The notes under the pieces are model-generated. The model saw only the letters and a program-made list of their open reading frames with translations, was not told where the DNA came from and made no database searches. From Clostridiisalibacter paucivorans DSM 22131 (GTDB taxonomy: Bacteria > Bacillota > Clostridia > Tissierellales > Clostridiisalibacteraceae): a stretch of DNA of 49,161 nt. Below, one piece after another: positions 8,751 to 17,657 of the stretch (positions are counted from its first letter, which is position 1; every line of letters starts with the position of its first letter). Made by a program: the position numbers and the translations under genes. The DNA is taken from the NCBI RefSeq assembly GCF_000620125.1, contig NZ_JHVL01000017.1, forward strand, positions 1-49,161. The letters run 5' to 3'.

Positions 8751-9584
8751 TTGGAATATATAAAGGATATATTTTTAAATATTGGAATAAGGGATATCAT
8801 AGATATATTTATAGTGGCCTTTGCTTTTTATAAGATATATACATTGATTAAAGAGACTAGGGCAGAGCAGTTGATAAAAGGTATAGTAGTGTTGTTGATA
8901 GCTACCAAGGCCAGTGAACTTCTAAAACTCTTTACAACCAATTGGATATTAGAAAAGACTATGACTGTAGGGGTAATAGCTTTGCTGATAGTCTTTCAAC
9001 CTGAACTCAGAAGAGGGCTAGAATATATAGGTAGAACTAAATTTCTTTCTAAATCCTTTATAGAAATAGAGAAAGAAGATATAAATCAAGTTATCGAAGA
9101 AATAACTGATGCTATGGCATCTCTGTCTAGACAAAAAATTGGAGCATTGGTGGTATTGGAAAGGGAGACGGGATTAAACGAAATCGTTGAAACAGGAACT
9201 AGTATAAATGGGCTTGTATCTAGTGGACTATTGATAAATATATTTATTCCTAATACTCCATTGCATGATGGGGCAGTAGTAATAAAAGAGGATAGGGTGA
9301 AGGCAGCGTCTTGTTTGCTCCCATTATCAGAAAACATGAATATAAATAAAGAATTGGGTACTAGACATAGGGCAGCATTGGGAGTAACAGAGAAATCAGA
9401 TTGCTTGGCTATAGTGGTTTCTGAAGAGACAGGTGCCATATCGGTAGCGGAAAATGGGTCCCTCTCTAGATATGTGGATATCCAGACATTAAGAGAGATA
9501 TTGAACAAGATATATGAAAAAGAGAAAAAGAAACAGGGACTGTTGTTAAAATGGAGGAATAAAGATGAAAATCATCAAGGATAA
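8751..9584 (+). CDS. cdaA: Diadenylate cyclase CdaA
   Basis: Makes cyclic-di-AMP from two ATP at the membrane. I place the start at the TTG at 8751, 7 bases after GAGGTG, giving 277 residues, the usual CdaA length. An upstream in-frame ATG at 8736 would overlap the ribosome site. Three hydrophobic segments (residues about 10-90) precede the DAC catalytic domain, which keeps the DGA motif (HDGAVVI, about residue 172) and RHR (GTRHRAALG, about residue 205). The gene overlaps cdaR by 20 bases, as expected of a coupled pair. The usual third partner, glmM, is not next but about 9 kb downstream. Confidence 0.95.
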   Translation: MEYIKDIFLNIGIRDIIDIFIVAFAFYKIYTLIKETRAEQLIKGIVVLLIATKASELLKLFTTNWILEKTMTVGVIALLIVFQPELRRGLEYIGRTKFLSKSFIEIEKEDINQVIEEITDAMASLSRQKIGALVVLERETGLNEIVETGTSINGLVSSGLLINIFIPNTPLHDGAVVIKEDRVKAASCLLPLSENMNINKELGTRHRAALGVTEKSDCLAIVVSEETGAISVAENGSLSRYVDIQTLREILNKIYEKEKKKQGLLLKWRNKDENHQG

Positions 9585-10809
9585 AAATTTTACTATGAAA
9601 GTAGTAGCTGCTTTTTTTGCCATTATATTATGGACATATGTAATGACAGATATAAATCCCATAATAGATAAAGAGATCCCAAATGTAAATGTGGAGTTAT
9701 TAAATGTAGATAAGGTAAGACGGTCTAATCTTAAATTGATGAGTCCTGAAAGTGTAAGTATAACTGTAAAAATATCGGGAAGAAGGAATGAAATATATAA
9801 TATAGACAGAGATGATATAGTTGCACAAGCGGATTTAACAGGTTATCAAGAAGGGGTACATAAAGTGCCGATAGAGATTGCAAATACTATAAATTCAGAT
9901 AAGGTAGAGGATTATTACCCAAAGTCAGTACTTTTTGAATTTGATAAAATAATAGAGAAACAATTACCTGTAAATGTAAATATATCAGGAAATATAGGCA
10001 AAGGTCATACAGTTGAAAAGGGTACAGCTAAACCTAATAATGTAATAATAAGGGGACCTAGATCATGGATTAATTCTATAAAAAAAGTAGTAGCTACAGT
10101 AAATGTAACTGGGGCTTCTAAGGATATAAATACTACGGTACCCTTTAAGGTATTAGACGATAAGGGGAATGAATTGGTAGGTGTGGAAAAGGAGCCAGAA
10201 ATAGTAGAGGTATATTTACCTGTAAAGAAGGTAAAGGATGTACCTATTAACCCAATATTAAAGGGAGAAGTATTGAATGGATATAAGGTAAGTAATGTAA
10301 TATCAAATCCTCCGTTGGTAAGGATTAAAGGATATGATAAATATATTTCAGAAGTATCGGAGATAAACACAGTACCTGTAGATATAAACTTTGCCAAGGG
10401 AGATATAATAGCAGAAACAGCTCTGGAGATACCAGAAGGGGTCCAGCTAATGACCGATATAGATAAACCAGTAGTAACCGTAACTGTTGAAGAGATAAAG
10501 GAAAAAGAATTTCAATATGGATTTGAAGATATAGATTTAAGAAATTTGTCTTCTGATCTAAAGATTGAAACCTTAGATGAAGATAAAGATATAACAGTAA
10601 CTGTTAAGGCTGTAGAAAAGGTAATTGAAAATATAGATAAACAAGATTTAGTTCCATATATAGACTTTAATCAGCTTGGAGAGGGGGAACATAGGGTAGA
10701 TTTAGCTATAGATAAGCCTCAAATGATTGAATTTATAAATATTACACCTAAATCTATAAAAATAGAATTAAAAGATGAAAAAACTAATGAATTAAAGGAA
10801 GAAGAATAG
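9565..10809 (+). CDS. cdaR: CdaA regulator CdaR (YbbR domains)
   Basis: 414 residues with one N-terminal membrane segment (VVAAFFAIILWTYVMT) and about four YbbR repeats outside the membrane. The repeats can be followed by recurrent segments such as LPVNVNISGNIGKGH, VPINPILKGEVLNGY and the phrase VxVxGP/KGY. CdaR binds and modulates CdaA (family knowledge). The ATG at 9565 lies inside the end of cdaA with GGAGGAAT-like purines upstream. The C-terminus is acidic. The next gene begins 12 bases after the stop, so cdaA, cdaR and the sigma-54 activator are probably one transcript. Confidence 0.93.
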   Translation: MKIIKDKNFTMKVVAAFFAIILWTYVMTDINPIIDKEIPNVNVELLNVDKVRRSNLKLMSPESVSITVKISGRRNEIYNIDRDDIVAQADLTGYQEGVHKVPIEIANTINSDKVEDYYPKSVLFEFDKIIEKQLPVNVNISGNIGKGHTVEKGTAKPNNVIIRGPRSWINSIKKVVATVNVTGASKDINTTVPFKVLDDKGNELVGVEKEPEIVEVYLPVKKVKDVPINPILKGEVLNGYKVSNVISNPPLVRIKGYDKYISEVSEINTVPVDINFAKGDIIAETALEIPEGVQLMTDIDKPVVTVTVEEIKEKEFQYGFEDIDLRNLSSDLKIETLDEDKDITVTVKAVEKVIENIDKQDLVPYIDFNQLGEGEHRVDLAIDKPQMIEFINITPKSIKIELKDEKTNELKEEE

Positions 10810-10821
10810 GAGGCGTATGCC

Positions 10822-12549
10822 TTGAAAAGGGAGTTAGAAGTAATATTAAATTCTACTAATGATGCCATAATAGCTATAGATAAAGATGAGACAATAACTT
10901 TATTTAATAAATTGGCTGAGCATCTTACAGGAATAAATAGTCAATATGCATTGGGTAAGCCAGTAAAAAAGGTCATACTAAATACTAGATTACCCAATGT
11001 ATTGGAAAACGAAGAACCTGAATTAAATAGAGATCAAGATTTAGGCAACTTAAAGATTATAACTAGCAGAATACTAATAAGGGATGGTATGGGTAAGATC
11101 ATAGGTGCAGCTGCTATATTTAGAGATATAACTGGAACAGTTAGACTTAATTCTAAAATTGCTAGACTTAAAGAGATACAAAGTATGTTAGAAGCAGTGT
11201 TACATGCAGCTCAAGATGCCATATCGGTGGTAGATCAAAATGGTATAAATGTGATAATCAATCCAGCCTATACTAGACTAACAGGGCTAGGAGAAAGTGA
11301 TATTATAGGAAAGATAGCCACAGCCGATATAGCTGAAGGAGAAAGTATACATTTAAAGGTGTTAGAGACTAAGAAATCAGTGAGAAACGCCAGATTAAAA
11401 TTAGGGCCTAAAAAAAAGGAAGTGTTGGCAACGGCTTCTCCAATAATAGTAGATGAAGAATTGAGGGGGAGTGTGGCAGTATTACATGATGTGACTGAGA
11501 TAATGAATTTGACCAATGAGTTAAAAGTAGCAAAACAGATAATAAGGAAATTAGAAGGAAAATATACCTTTGACGATATAGTTGGTGAGAATTCATTAAT
11601 AGTTGAAGCGGTTGAAAAGGCTAAAAAGGCAGCAAAGGTACCTGCAAATGTAGTGCTTAGAGGAGAAAGTGGTACAGGTAAGGAGTTGTTTGCCCATGCT
11701 ATACATAATGCCAGTGATAGGAAATTTAATCAATTTATAAGGGTTAATTGTGCTGCATTAAATGAAAACTTATTGGAAAGTGAACTCTTTGGATATGAAG
11801 AAGGAGCATTTACAGGGGCTAAAAAAGGCGGAAAAAAGGGATTCTTTGAACAGGCATGTGGAGGAACTTTATTTTTAGATGAAATAGGAGAGATTAATCA
11901 AAACACTCAAGTTAAATTATTGAGGGTATTGCAAGAAAAAGAAATAGTTAGAGTTGGGGGAACAGATGCTATAGATGTAGATGTGAGACTTATAGCTGCC
12001 ACTAATATGGACCTGGAAAAGGCTATGGAACAAGGTACTTTTAGAGAAGATCTATATTATAGATTGAATGTAATGCCTATAGAAATACCTCCACTTAGAT
12101 ATAGGATAGATGACATATATGTACTTGCATTGAATTGCATAAAGAAGCTAAATGTAGAATATGGAAGAAATATAGAGGATATATCATTTGATGCAGTGGA
12201 GGCATTGAAGGAACATGATTGGCCAGGAAATGTAAGAGAGTTAGAAAATGTAATAGGTAGGGCAATTATAAATATGAGGGTGCAAGAAAAGATTATATTG
12301 TATAGACACTTGCCCACCATGGGAGATACTGATATAATAAAAGATAGAACTAAGGAGTTTAGCACAGATAAATCAAAGGATTTTGAAGATACTACATCAC
12401 TACAAAATGTGGTAGAGGATACGGAAAAGGAACATATACTTAGAGTACTGGATAAATATAATCACAATAAAACGGAAACTGCCAAAGCATTGGATATATC
12501 CATAAGAAGTCTATATTATAAAATGGAAAAATATAAAATCAAAAAATAG
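10822..12549 (+). CDS. Sigma-54-dependent PAS-domain transcription activator
   Basis: 575 residues from a TTG at 10822, 8 bases after AGGAGG; the nearby ATG in another frame stops at once. Order: two PAS domains (about 3-115 and 119-232), AAA+ domain (about 250-480) with Walker A GESGTGKE near 281, the sigma-54 contact loop GAFTGA near 330 and Walker B LFLDEIGE near 350, then a Fis-type helix-turn-helix (NKTETAKALDISIRSLYYKM). It should remodel RNA polymerase with sigma-54 in response to a small ligand sensed by PAS. The obvious target is the sigma-54 promoter at 12717-12733 in front of ptb, with candidate activator sites just after its own stop codon. Confidence 0.95.
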   Translation: MKRELEVILNSTNDAIIAIDKDETITLFNKLAEHLTGINSQYALGKPVKKVILNTRLPNVLENEEPELNRDQDLGNLKIITSRILIRDGMGKIIGAAAIFRDITGTVRLNSKIARLKEIQSMLEAVLHAAQDAISVVDQNGINVIINPAYTRLTGLGESDIIGKIATADIAEGESIHLKVLETKKSVRNARLKLGPKKKEVLATASPIIVDEELRGSVAVLHDVTEIMNLTNELKVAKQIIRKLEGKYTFDDIVGENSLIVEAVEKAKKAAKVPANVVLRGESGTGKELFAHAIHNASDRKFNQFIRVNCAALNENLLESELFGYEEGAFTGAKKGGKKGFFEQACGGTLFLDEIGEINQNTQVKLLRVLQEKEIVRVGGTDAIDVDVRLIAATNMDLEKAMEQGTFREDLYYRLNVMPIEIPPLRYRIDDIYVLALNCIKKLNVEYGRNIEDISFDAVEALKEHDWPGNVRELENVIGRAIINMRVQEKIILYRHLPTMGDTDIIKDRTKEFSTDKSKDFEDTTSLQNVVEDTEKEHILRVLDKYNHNKTETAKALDISIRSLYYKMEKYKIKK

Positions 12550-12576
12550 TATGCAACAATTTGCATACTATTTTTA
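12544..12576 (+). terminator. Terminator after the activator gene
   Basis: AAATAGTATGCAA and TTGCATACTATTT make a near-perfect stem around a 4-nt loop, followed by TTTT. The same bases form the first candidate activator site, so the element may serve both purposes. Confidence 0.65.
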
Positions 12577-12595
12577 AATACGCAAATAATTGCAT
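12551..12595 (+). promoter_or_regulatory. Candidate upstream activator sites for the PAS/sigma-54 regulator
   Basis: Two related palindromes, ATGCAACAATTTGCAT (12551-12566) and ACGCAAATAATTGCAT (12580-12595), share the pattern GCAA-N4-TTGC and agree at 12 of 16 positions. Their centres are 29 bp apart and lie about 130-170 bp upstream of the -24/-12 promoter, the typical place for enhancer-binding protein sites. That this protein binds them is inference. Confidence 0.6.
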
Positions 12596-12716
12596 GCAAC
12601 TGATTTCAAAATCCAAAATAAATTGTAGACTTTAAAAAATATTTTATTTAAAATATAAAAGTCAATGTAAGTAAAATACAGATGTTAAGATATGTCAATT
12701 TCGAATTATGAGAAAA

Positions 12717-12733
12717 TTGGCATATCTATTGCA
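12717..12733 (+). promoter_or_regulatory. Sigma-54 (-24/-12) promoter of the ptb operon
   Basis: TTGGCATATCTATTGCA matches the consensus TGGCAYRNNNNTTGCW at every fixed position, with GG at 12719-12720 and GC at 12731-12732. It lies about 75 bp before the ptb start and downstream of a sigma-54 activator gene. Confidence 0.88.
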
Positions 12734-12805
12734 ACTATTAATATAATAGATATGAAAATATAGAAAAGATATGAAAATATAGAAATGTATTTATGGGGTG
12801 ATTTG

Positions 12806-13717
12806 GTGATAAAGAGATTTGAAGATGTAATAAATATGGCTAGAAAGAAAGGGCCAAAGACTATAGCTGTTGCAGTTGCCCATGATAAAGAGGTGTTGCT
12901 GGCTATTAAAAGGGCTTTAGATTTTAAAATAGCCAATAGTATATTGGTTGGAGACAGGGAAAAGATTGTACAAATAGCAGAACAAATAAAATTAAATATA
13001 GAAGATGTAAAGATTATAGATGAAAAAGACATTACTAAAGCATCCTTGAAGGCAGTGGAATTAGTTAGCACAGGGAAGGCTCATATGGTAATGAAGGGAT
13101 TAGTTGATACATCTATAGTATTAAAGGCAGTGCTTAACAATGAAGTTGGATTGAAGACTGGTAAGGTTCTAAGTCATGTGGCAGTATTTGATTTGGAAAA
13201 ATACGACAAGCTTTTATTTATAACTGATGCAGCTATGAATATAGCTCCAGGACTTAAAGAGAAAAAAGAGATATTGGAGAATGGTGTATATGTAGCTCAT
13301 TCTTTAGATATAGAAAGACCTAAAGTGGCGGTTTTATGTGCCAAGGAAAAGGTTAACCCTAAAATGCCAGACACATTAGATGCTCAAAGTCTTGTGTCTA
13401 TGTGTGAAAAAAATGAAATACAGCAGTGTATTGTTGGGGGACCCTTTGCATTGGACAATGCCATATCTATGGAGGCAGCTAAACATAAGGGGATAACCCA
13501 TGAAGTTGCAGGAGATACAGATATTTTATTAGTTCCAGATATAGAAGCAGGAAATATTCTGTATAAGGCACTGGTATTCTTGACAGAGGCTGAGAATGCA
13601 GGAGTAATAGTAGGGGCTAAGGCACCGGTAATACTTACATCTAGAGCAGATAGTGATAAAGCAAAACTGAATTCCATAGCATTGGGAGTTTTGATGGCAT
13701 CAAATAATAAAAAATAA
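12806..13717 (+). CDS. ptb: Phosphate butyryltransferase (phosphate acyltransferase)
   Basis: Converts butyryl-CoA or branched acyl-CoA plus phosphate to acyl phosphate and CoA. I choose the GTG at 12806 (protein MIKRFEDVI, 303 residues) because it follows GGGGTG by 5 bases and matches the known N-terminus of clostridial Ptb; the ATG at 12785 precedes the ribosome site. Family blocks are clear: TGKAHMVMKGLVDTS, TGKVLSHVAVF, NPKMPDTLDA, GPFALDNAIS and ILTSRADS. It is 24 bases from buk, its usual partner. The sigma-54 promoter upstream suggests induction when the substrate 2-oxo or amino acids are plentiful (inference). Confidence 0.94.
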   Translation: MIKRFEDVINMARKKGPKTIAVAVAHDKEVLLAIKRALDFKIANSILVGDREKIVQIAEQIKLNIEDVKIIDEKDITKASLKAVELVSTGKAHMVMKGLVDTSIVLKAVLNNEVGLKTGKVLSHVAVFDLEKYDKLLFITDAAMNIAPGLKEKKEILENGVYVAHSLDIERPKVAVLCAKEKVNPKMPDTLDAQSLVSMCEKNEIQQCIVGGPFALDNAISMEAAKHKGITHEVAGDTDILLVPDIEAGNILYKALVFLTEAENAGVIVGAKAPVILTSRADSDKAKLNSIALGVLMASNNKK

Positions 13718-13741
13718 AGAGGTTAATTAGGAGGAATCAAT

Positions 13742-14818
13742 ATGGGAGAATCATATAGACTATTGGTGATAAATCCAGGTTCTACATCGACTAAGATAGC
13801 TATATTTGATAATGAAAGGAATGTATTTGAGAAGACATTGAGACATTCTTCGGAGGAGCTTTCTAAATATGATAAGGTATATGATCAGTATGAATTTAGA
13901 AAGGATATCATTTTGGAGACATTAAATGAACAGGGTATAAATGTAACTAAACTCAGTGCAGTAGTAGGAAGAGGAGGACTTTTAAAGCCTATAGATGGTG
14001 GTACTTATGAAGTAAATAAGAGAATGATTGAAGACTTAAAGATAGGTATAATGGGAGAACATGCATCTAATCTTGGAGGAATAATAGCCCATGAGATAGC
14101 ATCTCAACTCAATATTCCCTCATTTATAGTGGATCCTGTAGTAGTAGACGAGATGGATGATGTAGCAAGGGTATCAGGGATTCCGGAGTTGGAGAGAAAG
14201 AGCATATTCCATGCATTGAATCAAAAGGCGGTTGCTAGAAGGGTAGCAGTAGAATTGGAAAAGGGATATGAAGATATAAATGTAATAGTGGCTCATTTAG
14301 GTGGAGGTGTGTCTGTAGGGGCACATAAAAAGGGAAGAGTAATAGATGTAAACAATGCCCTTGATGGAGAAGGACCTTTTTCACCTGAAAGAGCTGGGGG
14401 ATTACCAGCAGGAGATTTGGCTAAGATGTGTTTTTCTGGCAAGTATACCCATGAGGATATTAAGAAGAGATTAAAGGGTAATGGTGGTCTAGTTGCATAT
14501 CTAGATACAAATGATGCAAGAGAAGTAGGTAAAATGATAGATGAAGGCAATAAAAAAGCAGAACTAATATATAGGTCTATGGCATATCAAGTAGCCAAAA
14601 ATATAGGTAGTTGTGCAGTAGTATTAGATGGTAAGGTAGATGCTATAGTACTTACAGGTGGTATAGCCTATGATGAAAGATTTACTAATTGGGTTAAAGA
14701 AAAGGTAAGTTTCATAGGTCCAGTATATATATATTCAGGAGAAGATGAATTGGGTGCTTTGGCCCAAGGAGGACTTAGAATATTGAAGGGTGAAGAAAGG
14801 GCTAAAATATACGAGTAG
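13742..14818 (+). CDS. buk: Butyrate (branched-chain fatty acid) kinase
   Basis: Transfers phosphate from acyl phosphate to ADP, giving the free acid and ATP. The 358 residues have the acetate kinase (ASKHA) fold: N-terminal [29 protein letters not shown] in the centre, [12 protein letters not shown], and the C-terminal nucleotide-binding segment [13 protein letters not shown]. The ATG follows AGGAGG. With Ptb upstream and a 2-oxoacid oxidoreductase downstream it completes substrate-level phosphorylation. Preference for straight or branched acids cannot be read from the sequence; the neighbours favour branched. Confidence 0.95.
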   Translation: MGESYRLLVINPGSTSTKIAIFDNERNVFEKTLRHSSEELSKYDKVYDQYEFRKDIILETLNEQGINVTKLSAVVGRGGLLKPIDGGTYEVNKRMIEDLKIGIMGEHASNLGGIIAHEIASQLNIPSFIVDPVVVDEMDDVARVSGIPELERKSIFHALNQKAVARRVAVELEKGYEDINVIVAHLGGGVSVGAHKKGRVIDVNNALDGEGPFSPERAGGLPAGDLAKMCFSGKYTHEDIKKRLKGNGGLVAYLDTNDAREVGKMIDEGNKKAELIYRSMAYQVAKNIGSCAVVLDGKVDAIVLTGGIAYDERFTNWVKEKVSFIGPVYIYSGEDELGALAQGGLRILKGEERAKIYE

Positions 14819-14833
14819 GATGTGATTATTAGA

Positions 14834-15508
14834 ATGAATGATAAAAGGATCAGGATAATAACGGGGCATTATGGCAGTGGAAAAACAGAATTTGCTGTGA
14901 ATTATGCTGTCAAATTGGCACAGTCTGGAAAAAAAGTAGTCATATCAGATTTAGATGTTGTAAACCCTTATTTTAGAAGTCGTGAAAAAACTGAACAATT
15001 AGCTAAATATGGTGTAAAAGTTATAGGTAGTTCAGTCCGTGCATCAGCAGTAGATATTCCCGCTATATCATCAGAAGTGGCAGCCCCTCTTCAAAATGAA
15101 CAATATGAAGCGGTACTTGATGTAGGAGGAGACCCTATAGGTGCTAGGGCTTTGGGTAGATATGTAGATTATTTTGAAAAAGGTAAGTATGATATGTTTT
15201 TTGTACTAAATGCCAACAGAAAGGAAACTTCTACTGTGGAAGGTGCAATACATTATCTTAAAAATATAGAAGTAGTTGCGAGGGCCAATGTCACTGGCAT
15301 AATAAACAATACACATCTCCTCAAAAGTACAACAGTAGAAGATGTGTTAAAGGGACAAAAATTGGCTAAAGAATTATCTGAAAGGCTAAATATACCCATA
15401 AGATACACATCTGTTATTGAAAAAGTAGCTAAAGACTTAAATCCCGATGAGATTGAAGGAGAAATATTCCCTATAAAGATGTATATGAGGGAAGAATGGA
15501 TGAGTTAA
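14834..15508 (+). CDS. MinD/CobQ-like P-loop ATPase in the acid-production operon
   Basis: About 224 residues from the ATG at 14834; a GTG at 14822 is also possible, and neither has a strong ribosome site. The Walker A motif GHYGSGKTEFA lies at the N-terminus, followed by KVVISDLDVVNPYFRSRE, which fits a deviant SIMIBI-class ATPase of the CobQ/CobB/MinD/ParA superfamily. No membrane segments. It begins just after buk and ends before a terminator, so it belongs to the ptb-buk transcript. Its job is unknown. A role in maturing or handling metal clusters for the oxidoreductase next door is a guess from neighbourhood and fold only. Confidence 0.85.
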   Translation: MNDKRIRIITGHYGSGKTEFAVNYAVKLAQSGKKVVISDLDVVNPYFRSREKTEQLAKYGVKVIGSSVRASAVDIPAISSEVAAPLQNEQYEAVLDVGGDPIGARALGRYVDYFEKGKYDMFFVLNANRKETSTVEGAIHYLKNIEVVARANVTGIINNTHLLKSTTVEDVLKGQKLAKELSERLNIPIRYTSVIEKVAKDLNPDEIEGEIFPIKMYMREEWMS

Positions 15509-15514
15509 AGTTAA

Positions 15515-15540
15515 TAAAAAACTCATATGAGTTTTTTTAT
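15515..15540 (+). terminator. Terminator splitting the ptb-buk and oxidoreductase units
   Basis: AAAAACTCATATGAGTTTTT is a perfect palindrome with T residues following. It is short and may leak, so the genes below could be partly co-transcribed with ptb-buk. Confidence 0.7.
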
Positions 15541-15596
15541 ATAATTTAACATTCAATATTTGTCAATTAAATTGTATTAATAAGGGAGGGTTGAAA

Positions 15597-15824
15597 ATGG
15601 CAAAGGCAAAAGGAAAGGTGACTTTTAGTGAAGACAGATGTAAGGGCTGTGGGCTATGTACTACCGTATGTCCAGTGAAAATAATTACATTGGATACAGA
15701 GAGAATAAACGTAAAGGGATATCACCCAGCAGTAGTTACAGATATGGATAAATGCATAGGTTGCGCAAATTGTGCTACTATGTGTCCAGATGTAGTTATA
15801 AAGGTAGAGAGAATAACCGAATAA
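15597..15824 (+). CDS. Ferredoxin-like (delta) subunit of 2-oxoacid:ferredoxin oxidoreductase
   Basis: 75 residues from the ATG at 15597, 8 bases after GGGAGG; a TTG at 15591 would be too close to it. Two [4Fe-4S] binding motifs are complete: CKGCGLCTTVCP and CIGCANCATMCP. The small size and basic start (MAKAKGKVTF) are typical of the delta subunit that passes electrons from the thiamine-bound intermediate to free ferredoxin. It lies 25 bases before the alpha subunit. Confidence 0.93.
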   Translation: MAKAKGKVTFSEDRCKGCGLCTTVCPVKIITLDTERINVKGYHPAVVTDMDKCIGCANCATMCPDVVIKVERITE

Positions 15825-15849
15825 ATAAATTTAAAGGAGGTAAAAATCA

Positions 15850-16911
15850 ATGGCTAAAGTTTTAATGAAGGGTAATGAAGCCATAGGTGCAGCGGCTATA
15901 CAAGCAGGATGCAAATATTTCTTTGGTTACCCTATAACACCTCAAAGTGAATGTCCAGAGTATATGGCTAGAGAGTTGCCTAAAATAGGAGGAATATTTT
16001 TACAAGCAGAAAGTGAAATAGCTGCTATAAATATGGTATATGGAGCATCAGGTGCAGGTGCAAGGGTTATGACATCTTCATCAAGCCCTGGAATTTCTTT
16101 GAAGCAAGAAGGTATTTCATATATAGCAGGTGCAGAGTTACCATGTGTTATAGTAAATGTAATGAGAGGTGGACCAGGACTAGGTAGTATACAACCTTCC
16201 CAAACAGACTATTTCCAATCTACCAGAGGTGGAGGAAATGGAGATTATAGATTAGTAGTATTGGCGCCATCCAATGTTCAAGAATTAGTTGACCTTATAA
16301 TAGAAGGATTTGACATAGCAGACCAGTATAGAAATCCTGTAATGGTTGTAGGAGACGGTATGATAGGACAAATGATGGAACCAGTTGAATTTAAAGAGCC
16401 TAAGAAAAGAGCTCTTCCACAAAAAGATTGGGCAACAACAGGAACAGAAGGAAAAAGAAAACCTAATATAATAAATTCTCTATATCTACAACCAGAAGAT
16501 TTAGAAGAGCATAATATTCATCTTCAAAAGAAATATGATGAAATAAAGCATAATGAAGTTAAGGTTGAAACCTATAATATAGAAGATGCTGAAGTAGTTA
16601 TAGCAGCATATGGAACTACAGCTAGAATAGCTAAAACTGCCATAGATAAGCTTGAAGAAGAAGGAATAAAAGTAGGACTTATAAGACCAATAACATTATG
16701 GCCATATCCTTATGATGCATTTGAAAAAATAAATGATAAGTGTAAAGGTATATTAGTAACAGAAATGAATACAGGACAGATGGTAGACGATGTTAAGATT
16801 GCAGTTAAAGGTAAATATCCTGTACATTTCCATGGAAGATACGGTGGTATGGTACCAACTCCAAATGAAATGATTGACAAAGTAAAAGCTATAATTGGAG
16901 GTGAAAAGTAA
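15850..16911 (+). CDS. 2-oxoacid:ferredoxin oxidoreductase alpha subunit (Vor/Kor type)
   Basis: 353 residues, pyrimidine-binding half of a thiamine-diphosphate oxidoreductase. N-terminal GNEAIGAAAIQAGCKYFFGY and YPITPQSE are hallmarks of alpha subunits, followed by QAESEIAAINMVYGASGAG and the domain II block EVVIAAYGTTARIAKTA. The complex decarboxylates a 2-oxo acid, attaches CoA and reduces ferredoxin. Best relatives by general appearance are the branched-chain (3-methyl-2-oxobutanoate) enzymes, and the adjacent Ptb/Buk supports that, but 2-oxoglutarate cannot be excluded. The site AAAGGAGGT precedes the ATG, and the last base of its stop codon is the first base of the next start. Confidence 0.93.
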   Translation: MAKVLMKGNEAIGAAAIQAGCKYFFGYPITPQSECPEYMARELPKIGGIFLQAESEIAAINMVYGASGAGARVMTSSSSPGISLKQEGISYIAGAELPCVIVNVMRGGPGLGSIQPSQTDYFQSTRGGGNGDYRLVVLAPSNVQELVDLIIEGFDIADQYRNPVMVVGDGMIGQMMEPVEFKEPKKRALPQKDWATTGTEGKRKPNIINSLYLQPEDLEEHNIHLQKKYDEIKHNEVKVETYNIEDAEVVIAAYGTTARIAKTAIDKLEEEGIKVGLIRPITLWPYPYDAFEKINDKCKGILVTEMNTGQMVDDVKIAVKGKYPVHFHGRYGGMVPTPNEMIDKVKAIIGGEK

Positions 16912-17657
16912 TGGCAGTAGTATTTGATAAAACTAAGGGATTGACAGATACTCAGTTTCACTATTGTCCAGGATGTACCCATGGTATAGTCCATAGACTT
17001 GTAGGAGAAGTATTAGAAGAATTGGGAGTGTTAGAAAAAGCTGTTGGCGTTGCACCTGTTGGATGTTCAGTACTTGCGTATAAATATTTTAATGTAGATA
17101 TGCATGAAGCTGCCCATGGTAGAGCACCTGCTGTGGCTACTGGAATAAAAAGAGTGCTTCCTGAAAATGTAGTATTTACTTATCAAGGAGATGGAGATTT
17201 GGCTTCAATAGGTGCAGCAGAGATAGTTCATGCTGCCCATAGAGGAGAAAAGATAACTACTATATTTATAAACAATGCCATATATGGTATGACTGGTGGT
17301 CAGATGGCACCTACAACTCTAGTAGGACAAAAGGCTACTACAGCACCATATGGTAGGGATGAAGCCCATTGTGGTAAACCTTTAAGAATAGCAGAAATGC
17401 TTGCTACAATAGATGGAGCAAAGTTTGTTGAGAGGGTTGCAGTAAATACCCCTGGTAATGTAAGAAAGGCTAAAAAGGCCATTAAAAAGGCATTTGAAAT
17501 ACAATTAGAAGGTAAAGGTTTTGCAATAGTAGAAGTATTATCTACATGTCCAACAAACTGGGGATTAACTCCTGTAGAGGCATTGAAATGGTTAGAAGAT
17601 AATATGATTCCATATTATCCATTGGGAAATTTCCGTACCCCTGAGGAGGTGGAGTAA
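16911..17657 (+). CDS. 2-oxoacid:ferredoxin oxidoreductase beta subunit (TPP-binding)
   Basis: 248 residues. The thiamine-diphosphate and Mg-binding motif is intact: GDGDLASIGAAE about 27 residues before NNAIYGMTGGQMAPTT. The N-terminal CPGCTHGIVHRL and GCSVLAY motifs match beta subunits of this family. Its start overlaps the alpha stop by one base (TAATG), and gamma starts directly after its stop, so the three are translated together. It is the catalytic core of the complex. Confidence 0.94.
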   Translation: MAVVFDKTKGLTDTQFHYCPGCTHGIVHRLVGEVLEELGVLEKAVGVAPVGCSVLAYKYFNVDMHEAAHGRAPAVATGIKRVLPENVVFTYQGDGDLASIGAAEIVHAAHRGEKITTIFINNAIYGMTGGQMAPTTLVGQKATTAPYGRDEAHCGKPLRIAEMLATIDGAKFVERVAVNTPGNVRKAKKAIKKAFEIQLEGKGFAIVEVLSTCPTNWGLTPVEALKWLEDNMIPYYPLGNFRTPEEVE

